From Mycolicibacterium arenosum (GTDB taxonomy: Bacteria; Actinomycetota; Actinomycetes; Mycobacteriales; Mycobacteriaceae), in the NCBI RefSeq assembly GCF_024320865.1, contig NZ_JANDBD010000004.1, forward strand, positions 124,001-188,000: a stretch of DNA of 64,000 nt, in the 5' to 3' direction. Below the pieces are notes generated by a model. It had not been told where the DNA came from, did no database searches, and was given only the letters and a program-made list of their open reading frames with translations. The translations under genes and the position numbers were made by a program. Positions within the stretch are counted from its first letter, which is position 1, and the number at the start of each line of letters is the position of its first letter. Below are positions 1 through 9,769 of this stretch, one piece after another.

Positions 1-475
1 GGATGTTGTCCGACATCGAGGCGATGGCCACCGGGTCGACCCCGGCGGGCGCCGGCACCAGCATCGCGTCGGCGAACGGCACCGACAACAGATCGGCCAT
101 GAACCCCCCGCCGTCCAGTCCCGCCAGCGGAGCCATGCCGTACATCGCCATCAGCGGCAGCGACGCGCACGACCCGGTGGCGCCGCGCGAGCACGCGGCG
201 CACGTGCCGCAGTTGATCTGGAAGGGGACGACGACGCGGTCGCCGACAGTGACGCCGGAGACCTCGTCGCCGACCGCCACCACCTCGGCGACACCTTCGT
301 GGCCGAGGGCGTGCCCCGGCGCCATCGGGAGCCGACCCTCGGACACCGCGACGTCGAGGTCGCAGCACGCCACCGCGATCGGTCGTACCAAAGCCGCTGT
401 GCCCGAAATGATCTCGGGATCGGGAACCTCTCGCCAGCTGCACGAGTCCGGTGCGTCGAGCATCAGTTGCCGCAC
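1..475 (-). CDS. Zinc-dependent alcohol dehydrogenase family protein (3' part cut by window edge)
   Basis: The first ~158 residues of a medium-chain dehydrogenase (GroES-like fold) run off the left edge. Visible are the GHxxGHEG segment (GHALGHEGVAEVV), the GDRVVVP strand, and a four-cysteine structural zinc lobe (CGTCAACSRGATGSC). Such enzymes oxidise alcohols or reduce aldehydes with NAD(P); the cofactor domain is outside the window, so substrate and cofactor cannot be read. Start: GTG at 475 has a GAAGGGAGG ribosome site 5 bases upstream; an in-frame ATG at 463 is less well placed. It is divergent from the TetR gene at 541, with a 32-bp inverted repeat between them, so that regulator probably controls it. 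The family call is secure, the reaction is not. Confidence 0.85.
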   Translation of the reverse strand, partial: MRQLMLDAPDSCSWREVPDPEIISGTAALVRPIAVACCDLDVAVSEGRLPMAPGHALGHEGVAEVVAVGDEVSGVTVGDRVVVPFQINCGTCAACSRGATGSCASLPLMAMYGMAPLAGLDGGGFMADLLSVPFADAMLVPAPAGVDPVAIASMSDNI

Positions 476-492
476 GGCAACCTCCCTTCTGT

Positions 493-524
493 AACGATCA
501 TTCAAGTATTCTTGAGCGATCGTT
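493..524. promoter_or_regulatory. 32-bp inverted repeat, probable TetR operator
   Basis: Left arm AACGATCATTCAAG (493-506) and right arm CTTGAGCGATCGTT (511-524) pair at 12 of 14 positions around a TATT centre. It lies between the divergent dehydrogenase (start 475) and TetR gene (start 541) and ends just upstream of the TetR -10 at 529-534. Position and symmetry suit a TetR-type operator controlling both genes. Binding is inferred. Confidence 0.7.
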
Positions 525-528
525 CCAG

Positions 529-534
529 TATTGT
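529..534 (+). promoter_or_regulatory. -10 element TATTGT, leaderless promoter of TetR gene
   Basis: TATTGT is followed by exactly six bases and then the GTG start at 541, the spacing of a mycobacterial leaderless transcript. No Shine-Dalgarno sequence precedes the GTG. Confidence 0.5.
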
Positions 535-540
535 CAAGAC

Positions 541-1110
541 GTGCCCCGCCCCGATCGCAGTCGTGCCGCTCTCGTCGAGAGCGCGGCACGGTTGTTCCGC
601 AGGCAGGGCTACGCGGCTACCGGCGTGAACCAGATCCTCGAGGTCGCCGACGTCAAAGCGGGCTCGCTGTACCACCACTTCCCCGAGGGCAAGGCCGCGC
701 TGGCCGCCGCCGTCGTCGACGGCGTCGGCGCAACCATCGAGAAGCTGCTGACGACGTTCCTCGCGACGGACACCGCACCCGCGGAGATCGTCGGACGCTG
801 GATCGACATGCTGGCCGACGGCCTGGAGACAGACCAGCGCGACGGCTGTCCCATCGAACCGATCGCCACCGAGTCGGTGCACGCCAGCGGGAGGGTCCGC
901 GCGGCGTCGGCGCGGGCCTTCGAGAGCTGGTGCACCGCGGTCGCCGACCGTCTCGTCGCCGACGGCTGGGAGCGGGACGCCGCGACGAGCACCGCGCAGG
1001 CGGTCATCGCGTTGATCGAAGGCGCTCTGATCCTGTCGCGCACAGCGGGTGACCGCAGTGCCCTCGACGCCGCCAAGGCCGCGGCGGCCAGACTGCTGGC
1101 CGAGGACTGA
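541..1110 (+). CDS. TetR/AcrR family transcriptional regulator (LmrA/YxaF-like)
   Basis: A 189-residue repressor. The N-terminal 55 residues form the TetR helix-turn-helix; the recognition segment ends in GSLYHHFPEGKAAL, a signature of the LmrA/YxaF subgroup. The C-terminal part (about 80-185) is the helical ligand-binding and dimer domain. GTG 541 is chosen over upstream in-frame codons because the HTH begins within a few residues and a -10 hexamer sits six bases before it. The divergent neighbour is a zinc alcohol dehydrogenase across a near-perfect inverted repeat, which suggests autoregulation and control of the dehydrogenase by a small alcohol, aldehyde or lipophilic ligand. The ligand is unknown. 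Confidence 0.88.
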   Translation: MPRPDRSRAALVESAARLFRRQGYAATGVNQILEVADVKAGSLYHHFPEGKAALAAAVVDGVGATIEKLLTTFLATDTAPAEIVGRWIDMLADGLETDQRDGCPIEPIATESVHASGRVRAASARAFESWCTAVADRLVADGWERDAATSTAQAVIALIEGALILSRTAGDRSALDAAKAAAARLLAED

Positions 1111-1113
1111 CGC

Positions 1114-1623
1114 CTACGCGCATCCCTCGACGAGCTTGGCGTTGAGGCTGTCGGCCTCCTTCAGGCGCGCCGCCTGATCGGCGTCGGTGTTCAACGCGCC
1201 CGCGGTGGAGGCGGCGCCGATGTCGAGCAGGGTGTTCGCGAATGCTCCCGCGTCGTCCGACAGCGGCTGCGGCACGGCCGGGTCGATCCTGGCGAGCAGG
1301 TACTGACCACCACCGGACAGCGCGACGCGAGCGTTGGCGGCGACCGCAAGCGCACCGGTCACGTCGGCGTCACCGCCGGGAGGCTGCAGGTTGGTGTTGA
1401 GCGACACGCCCTTGCGCACCAGGTCGATGGCGGCGCACAGCGTGGCCTTCGCCTCCGCCTGCTGTGCGTCGGTGAAGACCGGAGCGGCATCGCGCGCCGA
1501 CGGCTTGAACGCCGCCCAACCCGCCAATCCGAGCGCCGCCAGCGCGATGATCAGCGCGATCACGGGCAGCGCGCCGCCCCTGGATGTTGCACTGCGGTTC
1601 GACGCGTCGTCGGTATCGGGCAT
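1114..1623 (-). CDS. Membrane-anchored hypothetical protein
   Basis: A 169-residue protein with a short polar N-terminus, one hydrophobic helix (about residues 19-39, ALPVIALIIALAALGLAGWA) and a roughly 125-residue alanine-rich, predominantly helical outer part. No lipobox cysteine follows the helix, so it is probably a signal-anchored protein facing the periplasm. Two cysteines (in TLCAAID and in the C-terminal VEGCA) could form a disulphide. It follows nadC on the same strand 18 bases downstream and may ride on the nad transcript, but nothing ties it to NAD synthesis. Small anchored proteins of this kind are common in mycobacteria. I do not recognise a family. Confidence 0.75.
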   Translation of the reverse strand: MPDTDDASNRSATSRGGALPVIALIIALAALGLAGWAAFKPSARDAAPVFTDAQQAEAKATLCAAIDLVRKGVSLNTNLQPPGGDADVTGALAVAANARVALSGGGQYLLARIDPAVPQPLSDDAGAFANTLLDIGAASTAGALNTDADQAARLKEADSLNAKLVEGCA

Positions 1624-1641
1624 GGGGTCCGATGGTAGCCG

Positions 1642-2499
1642 TCAGAGGTCCAGGCCCACGTCCAGCACGCGGACCGAGTGCGTGAGCGCACCCACCGCGA
1701 GGTAGTCGACACCGGTGCCCGCGTACTCGGCGGCCGACTCGAGCGACAGGCCGCCGGAGGATTCGAGTTTGGTCTCCGGGGCCCGTGCGTCGCGGCGCTG
1801 CACCGCGACCTGCGTCTGCCACACCGGGAAGTTGTCCAGCAGCACCAACTCCACGTTCTCCGCGAGGATCTCGTCCAGTTGCTCGAGCGAGTCCACCTCC
1901 ACCTCGCACGGAAGATCGGGGGCCACCTCGCGGACGGCTCGCAGTGCCTGCAGCACACCACCGGCAGCGGCGACGTGGTTGTCCTTGATCAACGCGGCGT
2001 CACCGAGTCCCAGCCGATGGTTGACCCCGCCCCCGACCCGCACCGCGTACTTCTGCAGCAACCTCAAGCCGGGCAACGTCTTTCGGGTGTCGCGAACGGC
2101 GGCGCGGGTGCCCTCGACGGCGTCGACCCACTGCGCGGTCGCGGTCGCGATGCCGGACAGGTGGCACACCAGGTTGAGCATCGTCCGCTCGGCCGTGAGC
2201 AGCTCCCTGGTGCGCGCCCGCACCGTGAGCAGCGAGTCGCCGCCCTTCAGCCGCGTGCCGTCCTCGGCGCGGTCGACGACCTCGTAGCCGTCGGAGCCCA
2301 GCACCTCGTCCAGCACCAGCAGGGCGACGTCGACACCCGCGACGACGCCCGGTTCGCGACTGGCCATCCTCGCCGTGGTGACGGCGTCGGCGGGCACCGT
2401 CGCGAGCGATGTGACATCGGGCCCGTAGCGCAGATCCTCATCTAGGGCGCGGCCGATCAGCGCCCGTGCGTCGACGAGTTCCTCGGGGGTCATGGCCAT
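1642..2499 (-). CDS. nadC: Nicotinate-nucleotide pyrophosphorylase (carboxylating), quinolinate phosphoribosyltransferase
   Basis: This enzyme condenses quinolinate with PRPP to give nicotinate mononucleotide and CO2, the last step of the de novo branch run by nadABC. At 285 residues it has the normal length. It shows the N-terminal alpha/beta sandwich (PEELVDARALIGRALDEDL), RxTRKTLPGLR for phosphate and substrate binding, the KDNHV lysine/asparagine segment, and a C-terminal ESSGG...GVDYLAVGALTHS phosphate-binding turn. The ATG at 2499 overlaps the nadB stop (TGATG), indicating translational coupling. The gene could also be read from further upstream, but that would lie within nadB. It is probably repressed by NrtR through the operator at 5186-5208. 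Confidence 0.96.
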   Translation of the reverse strand: MAMTPEELVDARALIGRALDEDLRYGPDVTSLATVPADAVTTARMASREPGVVAGVDVALLVLDEVLGSDGYEVVDRAEDGTRLKGGDSLLTVRARTRELLTAERTMLNLVCHLSGIATATAQWVDAVEGTRAAVRDTRKTLPGLRLLQKYAVRVGGGVNHRLGLGDAALIKDNHVAAAGGVLQALRAVREVAPDLPCEVEVDSLEQLDEILAENVELVLLDNFPVWQTQVAVQRRDARAPETKLESSGGLSLESAAEYAGTGVDYLAVGALTHSVRVLDVGLDL

Positions 2500-4115
2500 C
2501 AGCAGCACACCTCCGCGGGCTGCGACACGACCGGTCGGCCCGCCTGATCCAGACCCAACATTGTGCTCACCGCGCGGGCCGAGTCGGTGTCCGGGAAGTC
2601 CGACCGGTGATGGCAGCCGCGCGTTTCCGTGCGCTCCAGCGCCGCCGCCGCAACCGCTGCCGCCGTGACGGTGAGCGCGGCGTCCTCGAAATCGGCTCGT
2701 CGCACCGGAGTCCGGTCGCTCGCGGACCCCAGGGCCTCGGCGAGTGCTCGCAGCCCGGCCCCGTCGCGCACGACGGACGCGTGCCGTGACATCGCGGCCT
2801 GCAGATCGCCGCGCGCGAGCACCGGGCGCACCCGCGGTGTGGTCATCCGAGCGCGCACACTGCCCTGGTCGTGAGCGTGCTGCGCGGCCACCCGGCCCGC
2901 TCGGCTGCCGACGACGAGGCCCTCCAGCAGGCTGTTCGAGGCGAGCCGGTTCGCGCCGTGCATACCGGTCCTGGCGACCTCGCCCGCAGCGAACAGTCCC
3001 GCCAGCGGGGTTCGGCCGTATACGTCGGTGGCGACACCGCCGCAGCTGTAGTGCGCTCCGGGAACCACCGGAATCGGTTGGCGCGTCGGATCGATGCCCG
3101 CGGCCAGGCACGCGGCGGTGACCGTCGGGAAGCGCGTCGCGAATCCGGGGATCGACCGGGCATCGAGGAACGCGCACCGATCGCCCGTCGCCGCCAGCCG
3201 GGCGTCGATCGCCGCGGCGACCACGTCGCGCGGAGCGAGGTCGCCCATCGGGTGCACGCCCGCGGTGATCGAGTCGCCCCGCGCGTCGACGAGGAAGGCG
3301 CCTTCGCCGCGCAGTGCCTCGGTGATCAGCGGCCGTCTGCCACCCGCGTGCCCGTCGTACAGCATGGTCGGGTGGAACTGGATGAACTCCAGGTCGCTGA
3401 CCGGCAGTCCGGCCCACAGCGCCAGCGCCACCCCGTCACCCGTCGAACCGTCGGGGTTGGTCGTCGCCGCGAACAGGTGTCCCAGACCGCCGGTGGCCAG
3501 GATCACCGACGGCGCGTGGATGACCCCGTGGCCGTCCGCGTTGGACACCAGCACACCCGTGACCGCGCCGCCGTCGTGCAGGATCTCCAGCGCCACGTGC
3601 TCGCGCCTGACGTCCAGCGTGGCGGCCGCGTGGTCGAGCGCTCGCTGCACCTCGGCACCGGTCGCGTCTCCGCCGGCGTGGATGATCCGGCGCCGGGTGT
3701 GCCCACCCTCGCGGGTCATGGCCCACCGACCGGGCGCGGCTTCGTCGAATCGCGCGCCGTCGTCTACGAGTTCGGCCACCGCCGCGTATCCGGCCGACAC
3801 GATCGACGTGACCGCGTCCGGATCGCAGAGACCTCCACCGGCGGCCAGTGTGTCGGCGACGTGCGCCTCGATGGAGTCGTCGGTCTCGGGGACCACGACC
3901 GCGATTCCGCCCTGCGCGTAGAACGTCGCCGTTTCACCGGCCTTGCTCAGAACGACAACACGACGGCCGGCACGATGCGCGGCCAGGGCAGCGGCCAGAC
4001 CGGCGACGCCGGTGCCGATCACCACGACGTCGGCGCGCTGCTGCCACGCGCCTCCGCCACACGCTGGGCCCATCCCCCTTGTCGCTGCGCTCCTGCCCCC
4101 CTGCACGGTGCTCAC
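2499..4115 (-). CDS. nadB: L-aspartate oxidase
   Basis: This FAD enzyme oxidises L-aspartate to iminoaspartate, which is passed to NadA. At 538 residues it shows the dinucleotide-binding [14 protein letters not shown] near residue 33, the [17 protein letters not shown] active-site stretch, EFIQFHPT, and the flavin-binding YSCGGVATD and [16 protein letters not shown] motifs of the succinate dehydrogenase/fumarate reductase flavoprotein family. NadB is separated from its flavoprotein relatives by the nad gene context. ATG 4115 overlaps the nadA stop (ATGA). The first ~28 residues before the flavin motif are low-complexity, so translation may begin slightly later. Second gene of nadABC. Confidence 0.95.
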   Translation of the reverse strand: MSTVQGGRSAATRGMGPACGGGAWQQRADVVVIGTGVAGLAAALAAHRAGRRVVVLSKAGETATFYAQGGIAVVVPETDDSIEAHVADTLAAGGGLCDPDAVTSIVSAGYAAVAELVDDGARFDEAAPGRWAMTREGGHTRRRIIHAGGDATGAEVQRALDHAAATLDVRREHVALEILHDGGAVTGVLVSNADGHGVIHAPSVILATGGLGHLFAATTNPDGSTGDGVALALWAGLPVSDLEFIQFHPTMLYDGHAGGRRPLITEALRGEGAFLVDARGDSITAGVHPMGDLAPRDVVAAAIDARLAATGDRCAFLDARSIPGFATRFPTVTAACLAAGIDPTRQPIPVVPGAHYSCGGVATDVYGRTPLAGLFAAGEVARTGMHGANRLASNSLLEGLVVGSRAGRVAAQHAHDQGSVRARMTTPRVRPVLARGDLQAAMSRHASVVRDGAGLRALAEALGSASDRTPVRRADFEDAALTVTAAAVAAAALERTETRGCHHRSDFPDTDSARAVSTMLGLDQAGRPVVSQPAEVCC

Positions 4116-5161
4116 TCCCCGCCGCCGGGTTGCCCGATCTCGATCATGCGCTGCACGCTCAACCGTCCAGCCGCTGCGACGTCCACGTCGACGTGCACCT
4201 CGTCAGCGCCCTCGACCAGGCAGCGCAGCAGTGCCGCGGGGGTGATCATCTTCATGTACTTGCACGACGCCCTGTCGTTGACCGCGAGGAACTCGACATC
4301 CGGTGCCGCGCGGCGCAACTGGTGCAGCATGCCGACCTCGGTCGCGACCAGCACCTGCTTGGCGTCGGTTGCGCGCGCGGCGTCCATCATGCCGCCGGTG
4401 GACAGGATCTTGACGCGATCGTCGGGCACCGCTCCCTCGCCGGCGAGGTAGAGCGCCGACGTGGCGCACCCGCACTCGGGGTGGACGAAGAGATCGGCGT
4501 CCGGGTGTGCGCGGGCCTGGGCGGCCAGTTCGTCGCCGTTGATCCCGGCGTGCACGTGGCATTCGCCCGCCCAGATGTGCAGGTTCTCGCGACCGGTGAC
4601 GCGGCGGACGTGTGCTCCGAGGAACTGGTCCGGGCAGAACAGCACCGTGCGGTCCTCGGGTATCGACGCCACCACCTCGACGGCGTTCGAGGACGTGCAG
4701 CAGATGTCGGTGAGCGCCTTGACCGCGGCCGTGGTGTTGACGTACGAGACCACGACGGCATCGGGGAACTCGTCTTTCCAGGCCCGCAACTCGTCGGCCG
4801 TGATCGAGTCGGCCAGCGAGCACCCGGCCCGCTGGTCGGGAATCAGCACGGTCTTGGCCGGGCTGAGGATCTTCGCCGTCTCGGCCATGAAGTGCACGCC
4901 GCAGAACACGATGGTGTCCTCGGCGGCCTCGGCCGCGATTCGCGACAGCGCCAGGGAGTCACCGACGTGATCGGCCACGTCCTGGATCGCGGGCAGCTGG
5001 TAGTTGTGCGCGAGCAACGTCGCGTTGCGCAGTGTGGCGAGCCTGCGAATTTCAGCGGCCCACTCCTCGTCGGCGACCACGCCGCCGTATCCGCCGGGTC
5101 CGTCGGTGATACGCGCAGCGAGGATGCTGCTCGACTCCGCAGTGCGGTCCAACACCGTCAT
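4112..5161 (-). CDS. nadA: Quinolinate synthase A
   Basis: A [4Fe-4S] enzyme that condenses iminoaspartate with dihydroxyacetone phosphate to quinolinate. Its 349 residues are typical for the actinobacterial form. The three cluster cysteines are visible in AGCSLAD (Cys114), HPECGC and RASCKYMKM; the substrate region [19 protein letters not shown] is intact. The ATG at 5161 has a strong AAAGGAG site. First gene of nadABC; it diverges from nrtR across a 47-base gap that contains a perfect NrtR-type palindrome, so repression when NAD is plentiful is likely. Confidence 0.96.
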   Translation of the reverse strand: MTVLDRTAESSSILAARITDGPGGYGGVVADEEWAAEIRRLATLRNATLLAHNYQLPAIQDVADHVGDSLALSRIAAEAAEDTIVFCGVHFMAETAKILSPAKTVLIPDQRAGCSLADSITADELRAWKDEFPDAVVVSYVNTTAAVKALTDICCTSSNAVEVVASIPEDRTVLFCPDQFLGAHVRRVTGRENLHIWAGECHVHAGINGDELAAQARAHPDADLFVHPECGCATSALYLAGEGAVPDDRVKILSTGGMMDAARATDAKQVLVATEVGMLHQLRRAAPDVEFLAVNDRASCKYMKMITPAALLRCLVEGADEVHVDVDVAAAGRLSVQRMIEIGQPGGGE

Positions 5162-5185
5162 GGCCGACTCCTTTGATCGGGCTAG

Positions 5186-5208
5186 GTTTTCGACTTATGA
5201 TCGAAAAC
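5186..5208. promoter_or_regulatory. NrtR operator palindrome between nadA and nrtR
   Basis: GTTTTCGA (5186-5193) and TCGAAAAC (5201-5208) are perfect inverted 8-mers separated by CTTATGA. The site covers the nrtR -10 (TATGAT) and lies 25 bases upstream of the nadA start, so a bound repressor would block both directions. NrtR is an established regulator of nadABC in mycobacteria; this exact site is my assignment. Confidence 0.8.
5196..5201 (+). promoter_or_regulatory. -10 element TATGAT, leaderless nrtR promoter
   Basis: TATGAT, one mismatch from the TATAAT consensus, lies inside the NrtR palindrome. Seven bases separate it from ATG 5209, which suggests leaderless translation and argues against the in-frame ATG at 5197, which lies inside the hexamer. 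Confidence 0.6.
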
Positions 5209-5901
5209 ATGCCACATCGTAGCACTGAGCACGAAGTGCTCGCCGTCGTGTTTCAGGTTCGGCAGCTCACCACCCGAAACCCGCAGCTGAGCGTGCTGCT
5301 GTGGGAGCGGGCGATGGAACCGCAGCGCGGTGCCTGGTCGCTCCCCGGCGGCCGGCTCCGGCACGACGAGGACATGACGAGTTCAGTTCGGCGTCAACTC
5401 GCCGAGAAGGTGGACCTGCGCGAAGTGACCCATCTCGAACAACTCGCGGTGTTCTCCGAGCCCGACCGCGTACCGGGCGCGCGCGTGATCGCCTCGACGT
5501 TCCTGGGCCTGGTGCCGTCGGACGCCACGCCCGCCCTGCCGGACGACACCCGCTGGCATCCGGTCGACGCGCTACCGCCGATGGCCTTCGACCACCGCCC
5601 CATGGTGACGCACGCGCACACCCGGCTCATCGCCAAGCTCTCGTATACGAATATCGGATTCGCCCTCACGCCAAAGGAATTCGCGTTGTCGACCCTGCGC
5701 GACATCTACAGCGCCGCGATCGCGCACCCGGTCGACGCGACCAACCTGCAACGGGTGCTCGCCCGGCGCGGCGTCATCACGCCCACCGGAACGACGGCGC
5801 GATCCGGCCGCAGCGGCGGCCGACCCGCGGCCCTGTACCGCTTCACCGAGAGCTCCTACCGCGTCACCGACGAGTTCGCCGCACTGAGACCCCCGAATTG
5901 A
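5209..5901 (+). CDS. nrtR: NrtR-type Nudix-related transcriptional repressor of NAD synthesis
   Basis: A 230-residue protein with an N-terminal Nudix fold (about 5-135) fused to a C-terminal winged helix (about 145-225; [38 protein letters not shown]). NrtR proteins sense NAD-pathway metabolites such as ADP-ribose and repress nad genes. The Nudix box reads GRLRHDE-7-RQLAEKVDL: relative to the GX5EX7REUXEEXGU consensus, two of the metal-binding glutamates are Gln and Lys, so hydrolysis is probably lost while ligand binding may remain. Start ATG 5209 was chosen because a TATGAT -10 sits seven bases upstream; ATG 5197 would lie inside the operator. Divergent from nadABC. Confidence 0.9.
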   Translation: MPHRSTEHEVLAVVFQVRQLTTRNPQLSVLLWERAMEPQRGAWSLPGGRLRHDEDMTSSVRRQLAEKVDLREVTHLEQLAVFSEPDRVPGARVIASTFLGLVPSDATPALPDDTRWHPVDALPPMAFDHRPMVTHAHTRLIAKLSYTNIGFALTPKEFALSTLRDIYSAAIAHPVDATNLQRVLARRGVITPTGTTARSGRSGGRPAALYRFTESSYRVTDEFAALRPPN

Positions 5902-5960
5902 GGGGCCGCCCACGGCATGGCGAGTTGGTTTTTAAGGGATCGGTAAGACAGGATGACCGG

Positions 5961-7313
5961 ATGGATGTTGGCAACGCGGCCTGGTCGACGGGCGCCGAGT
6001 GGATCGGCCACGCCCCCCACCAGGACTTCCAACCCGGATCCCGTCCGGCTCTCCCCAACGCCGACCCGTTCTACCAGCCCCCTGCCGGCTACGAGCACGC
6101 ACGCCCCGGCACCGTGCTGCAGTCACGCGACGTCGAGCTGGCGTTCCTCGGTCTGATCCCGCAGAAGCTCGTCGCCACCCAGCTGCTGTACCGCACCACC
6201 GATCTGCACGGCCGCCCTCAAGCGACGGTGACCACGGTGATCGCGCCGACGGAGCGGACCAGCGAGACCCCGTGCCCGGTCGTGTCCTACCAGTGCGCCA
6301 TCGACGCGGTCGCCGCGCGCTGCTTCCCCTCCTACGCACTCCGACGAGGCGCCAGAGCGGTCGGCGCGCTGGCCCAGTTCGAGTTCCTGCTCGTCGCCGC
6401 CGCGCTCGCCGAGGGCTGGGCGGTATCGGTGCCCGACCACGAGGGTCTCGGCGGAATCTGGGGTGCCCCCTACGAGCCCGGGTACCACGTACTCGACGGA
6501 CTGCGCGCCGCGCTGAACCACACGCCGCTGAACCTCTCCGCCGAAGCGCCGGTCGGACTGTGGGGTTACTCGGGGGGCGGACTCGCGACGGCGTGGGCCG
6601 CGGAGATGCACACCGAGTACGCGCCGGACCTCAACCTCGTCGGCGCCGTCCTCGGCTCGCCGGTCGGCGATCTCGGTCACACCTTCAGGCGCCTGAACGG
6701 CACCCTCTTCTCCGGCCTGCCCGCGATGGTCGTCGCCGCGCTGTCGCACGTCTACCCGGACCTCGACCGGATCATCTCCGAGCACGCCACCGACGAGGGC
6801 AAGGCGATGCTCAAGAGCGTCGAGGACATGACGACGGCCGAGGCCGTCATCCGGATGATCCGCAAGGACATGGACGATCTCGTCGACTGGCCGCTCGACC
6901 GGATCCTCGACACCCCCGAGGTGCGACACGTCTTCGACAGCATCAAGCTCGGCACCAGGGCGCCCAGCATCCCGGTGCTGATCGTGCAGGCCGTGCACGA
7001 CGAGCTGATCTCCGTCGAGGTGATCGACGAGCTCGCCGACGCGTACAGCGCCGGGGGCACCGACGTGACCTACCACCGCGACGCACTCTGCGAGCACCTG
7101 CTGCTGCATCCGCTGTCGGCACCGATGACGCTGCGCTGGCTGCGCGAACGATTCGCCGACCAGCCCGTGTCCGCTCACCGCGCGCGGACCAAGTGGCCGA
7201 CGATGCTGAACCCGTCGACCTACCGGGGGATGCTGCGCCTCGGGCTGATCAGCGCGAAGGTTCTGACGGGCCGCCGGGTGGGACGGCGTCCGTTGTCGGC
7301 GCTGGACCGGTAA
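5961..7313 (+). CDS. Secretory-lipase family (LIP) alpha/beta hydrolase
   Basis: A 450-residue alpha/beta hydrolase of the fungal/actinobacterial LIP family, which splits acylglycerols or other lipid esters. The nucleophile elbow is GYSGGG with Ser204; the acid and base probably lie in VQAVHDEL and CEHLLLHPL. The order of segments ([24 protein letters not shown]) matches the family, which from memory is next to the nad regulator in M. tuberculosis too (Rv1592c). There is no signal peptide at the N-terminus, so it may be cytoplasmic or exported by another route. ATG 5961 is preceded by GACAGGA. Its last 65 bases overlap the convergent DUF2567 gene. Substrate unknown. Confidence 0.88.
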   Translation: MDVGNAAWSTGAEWIGHAPHQDFQPGSRPALPNADPFYQPPAGYEHARPGTVLQSRDVELAFLGLIPQKLVATQLLYRTTDLHGRPQATVTTVIAPTERTSETPCPVVSYQCAIDAVAARCFPSYALRRGARAVGALAQFEFLLVAAALAEGWAVSVPDHEGLGGIWGAPYEPGYHVLDGLRAALNHTPLNLSAEAPVGLWGYSGGGLATAWAAEMHTEYAPDLNLVGAVLGSPVGDLGHTFRRLNGTLFSGLPAMVVAALSHVYPDLDRIISEHATDEGKAMLKSVEDMTTAEAVIRMIRKDMDDLVDWPLDRILDTPEVRHVFDSIKLGTRAPSIPVLIVQAVHDELISVEVIDELADAYSAGGTDVTYHRDALCEHLLLHPLSAPMTLRWLRERFADQPVSAHRARTKWPTMLNPSTYRGMLRLGLISAKVLTGRRVGRRPLSALDR

Positions 7314-7932
7314 CCGGGACGACGTAACGGATCTCGGACACGGACGGCCACGCTCCGAGATCGTCGCGGGTCGTCGACAGCGCACCGATCGCATACGCCA
7401 GTGCGGCGATGCCCGCGGGCAGGACGATCGTCGCGGCGATCTGCCACGGCGAGTGCCCGAAGAAGACGCCCGGCGCCTCCGTGACGTAGTGCACCCGGTT
7501 CTCGGGCGTCACCGGCGCGCTCGCCACGTCGACGGTGTCGAAGCGGAGACTCGCCAGCCCGGCGCCCACTCCGGTCGCCGCGCCCGCGGCCAGCAGCAGT
7601 CCGATGGACAGCGCGCCGACCATCTCCGGGCCGCGGTGCTCGCGCCACCTCCACACGGCGGTCGCCGACGTCAGCGCCAGGATCGCGAGCAGACCCACCA
7701 TCAGCGTCGCGGCCAGGAACAGATGGTCTGCGTCCTCACCGACGTAGCCCCGCACCCGATCCCCGTCGCGCGTCAACGCGACCACGACCTGAACCCCCGG
7801 CACCAGCCACGCCCACAGCGCACCCACCAGGACACCGCCGACGGCGAGCACCGCGACGACCCGAATCAGCGCGCTACGCCGGGAAACCCGTGGCGGCGCA
7901 ACGGGTTTCGCCTGTTCACTATCGAAAGTCAT
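7249..7932 (-). CDS. DUF2567 family membrane protein
   Basis: A 227-residue integral membrane protein with about four hydrophobic segments (around 25-45, 75-97, 110-133 and 172-195) and a proline-rich C-terminal tail. It resembles the mycobacterial DUF2567 proteins that sit next to bioB (Rv1591 in M. tuberculosis, from memory). The ATG at 7932 has GAAGGA seven bases upstream and overlaps the end of bsaP by 14 bases; a longer reading from 7956 is possible. Last gene of a bioB-bsaP-DUF2567 unit. Function is unknown; the linkage suggests, but does not prove, a role near biotin metabolism. Confidence 0.85.
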   Translation of the reverse strand: MTFDSEQAKPVAPPRVSRRSALIRVVAVLAVGGVLVGALWAWLVPGVQVVVALTRDGDRVRGYVGEDADHLFLAATLMVGLLAILALTSATAVWRWREHRGPEMVGALSIGLLLAAGAATGVGAGLASLRFDTVDVASAPVTPENRVHYVTEAPGVFFGHSPWQIAATIVLPAGIAALAYAIGALSTTRDDLGAWPSVSEIRYVVPVTGPAPTTDAVPPGGPSEPSR

Positions 7933-8119
7933 CGAGGTCCTTCGAGTCCACCACACCGTGTCGCGAGCACTTCGCCGACCAGCCGTCCGGTCGGACCTGC
8001 ACGATCATCCGCCTGCCGCACTCGCCGCAGAACCGCGGGGGCTCCAGACCCAGCTCCGCCGCCGCCGGGACGGTTCCGCCCGCTGCTTCGCCGGTGTAGA
8101 CGTTGAACTTCGCGACCAT
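7919..8119 (-). CDS. bsaP: Biotin synthase auxiliary protein
   Basis: A 66-residue protein with a CGEC...C...H metal motif (FCGECGRRM, then KCSRHG 17 residues later), suited to an iron-sulphur cluster or zinc. Its position two bases after bioB and its sequence match the mycobacterial Rv1590/BsaP family, known to be needed by actinobacterial biotin synthases to turn dethiobiotin into biotin. Such small cysteine-rich genes are easily missed. ATG 8119 is the only sensible start and is coupled to the bioB stop. Expected to follow bioB regulation by BioQ. Confidence 0.88.
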   Translation of the reverse strand: MVAKFNVYTGEAAGGTVPAAAELGLEPPRFCGECGRRMIVQVRPDGWSAKCSRHGVVDSKDLDDFR

Positions 8120-8121
8120 CG

Positions 8122-9166
<1,045 letters not shown>

Positions 9167-9168
<2 letters not shown>

Positions 9169-9172
9169 GGGT
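9167..9172 (+). promoter_or_regulatory. -10 element TAGGGT, leaderless bioQ promoter
   Basis: TAGGGT is followed by six bases and the GTG start at 9179. It overlaps the end of the BioQ box, consistent with autorepression. Confidence 0.55.
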
Positions 9173-9178
9173 ACAGGG

Positions 9179-9769
9179 GTGCAACTTCGCCGACGCGATG
9201 TGGTCGACAAGGCCGCCCGGCTACTCGACGACTACGGGATCGCCGACCTCACCATGCGCAGGCTGGCCCGCGAGCTCGGCGTCAGCCCCGGTGCCCTCTA
9301 CTGGCACTTCGCCGACAAGCAGGAACTTCTCGGCGCGGTGGCGGACAGGATCCTCGAGCCCGCAGTCGACGGGCAGAGCGATGCCGAGTGGCAGGGTCGC
9401 ATTCACGCCATCTGCCGCACCCTGCGCAACGCGCTGCTGTCGACGACCGACGGTGCGGAACTCGTCTCCGCCACCCTGGCGACGGGTAAGTCGACCGCGT
9501 TGGCCACGGTGCTGAGCCGGCTCACCGATGCCGCGGCCGCGGCGGGCGTCGACGCCGACCACGCCGGCCTGGTGGCGCGCACGATCATCCACTACGTCCT
9601 CGGCTTCACCGCCGACGAGCAGTCGCGCATCCAGTGGGACGCCGCGGGTGCCCTGCCCGAGGAGCAGTCGATCCTCAACGAGGACCCGACCGCCAGATTC
9701 GCCTTCGGCCTCGACCTACTGGTCACCGGGGTCGCTCACGTGCCGGGAGCGCGACGCGTCAGCAGGTGA
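9179..9769 (+). CDS. bioQ: TetR-family biotin regulator BioQ
   Basis: A 196-residue TetR repressor: N-terminal HTH (about 5-50; LTMRRLARELGVSPGALYWHFADK) and a helical C-terminal domain. In actinobacteria BioQ represses biotin synthesis and is encoded next to bioB, as here. The GTG start follows a leaderless -10. Both recognisable BioQ boxes in the window (9156-9168, 12114-12126) are at biotin genes, which supports the assignment. Its final 34 bases overlap the convergent 2H phosphoesterase gene. How it senses biotin status is not visible from sequence. Confidence 0.9.
   Translation: MQLRRRDVVDKAARLLDDYGIADLTMRRLARELGVSPGALYWHFADKQELLGAVADRILEPAVDGQSDAEWQGRIHAICRTLRNALLSTTDGAELVSATLATGKSTALATVLSRLTDAAAAAGVDADHAGLVARTIIHYVLGFTADEQSRIQWDAAGALPEEQSILNEDPTARFAFGLDLLVTGVAHVPGARRVSR

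Noticed and set aside
1642..3417. nadC reading frame open far upstream into nadB
   Set aside because: Conserved NadC sequence begins at 2499, where ATG overlaps the nadB stop.
2871..4451. 526-codon open frame opposite nadB and nadA
   Set aside because: Both opposite-strand genes have intact catalytic motifs; this frame has none.
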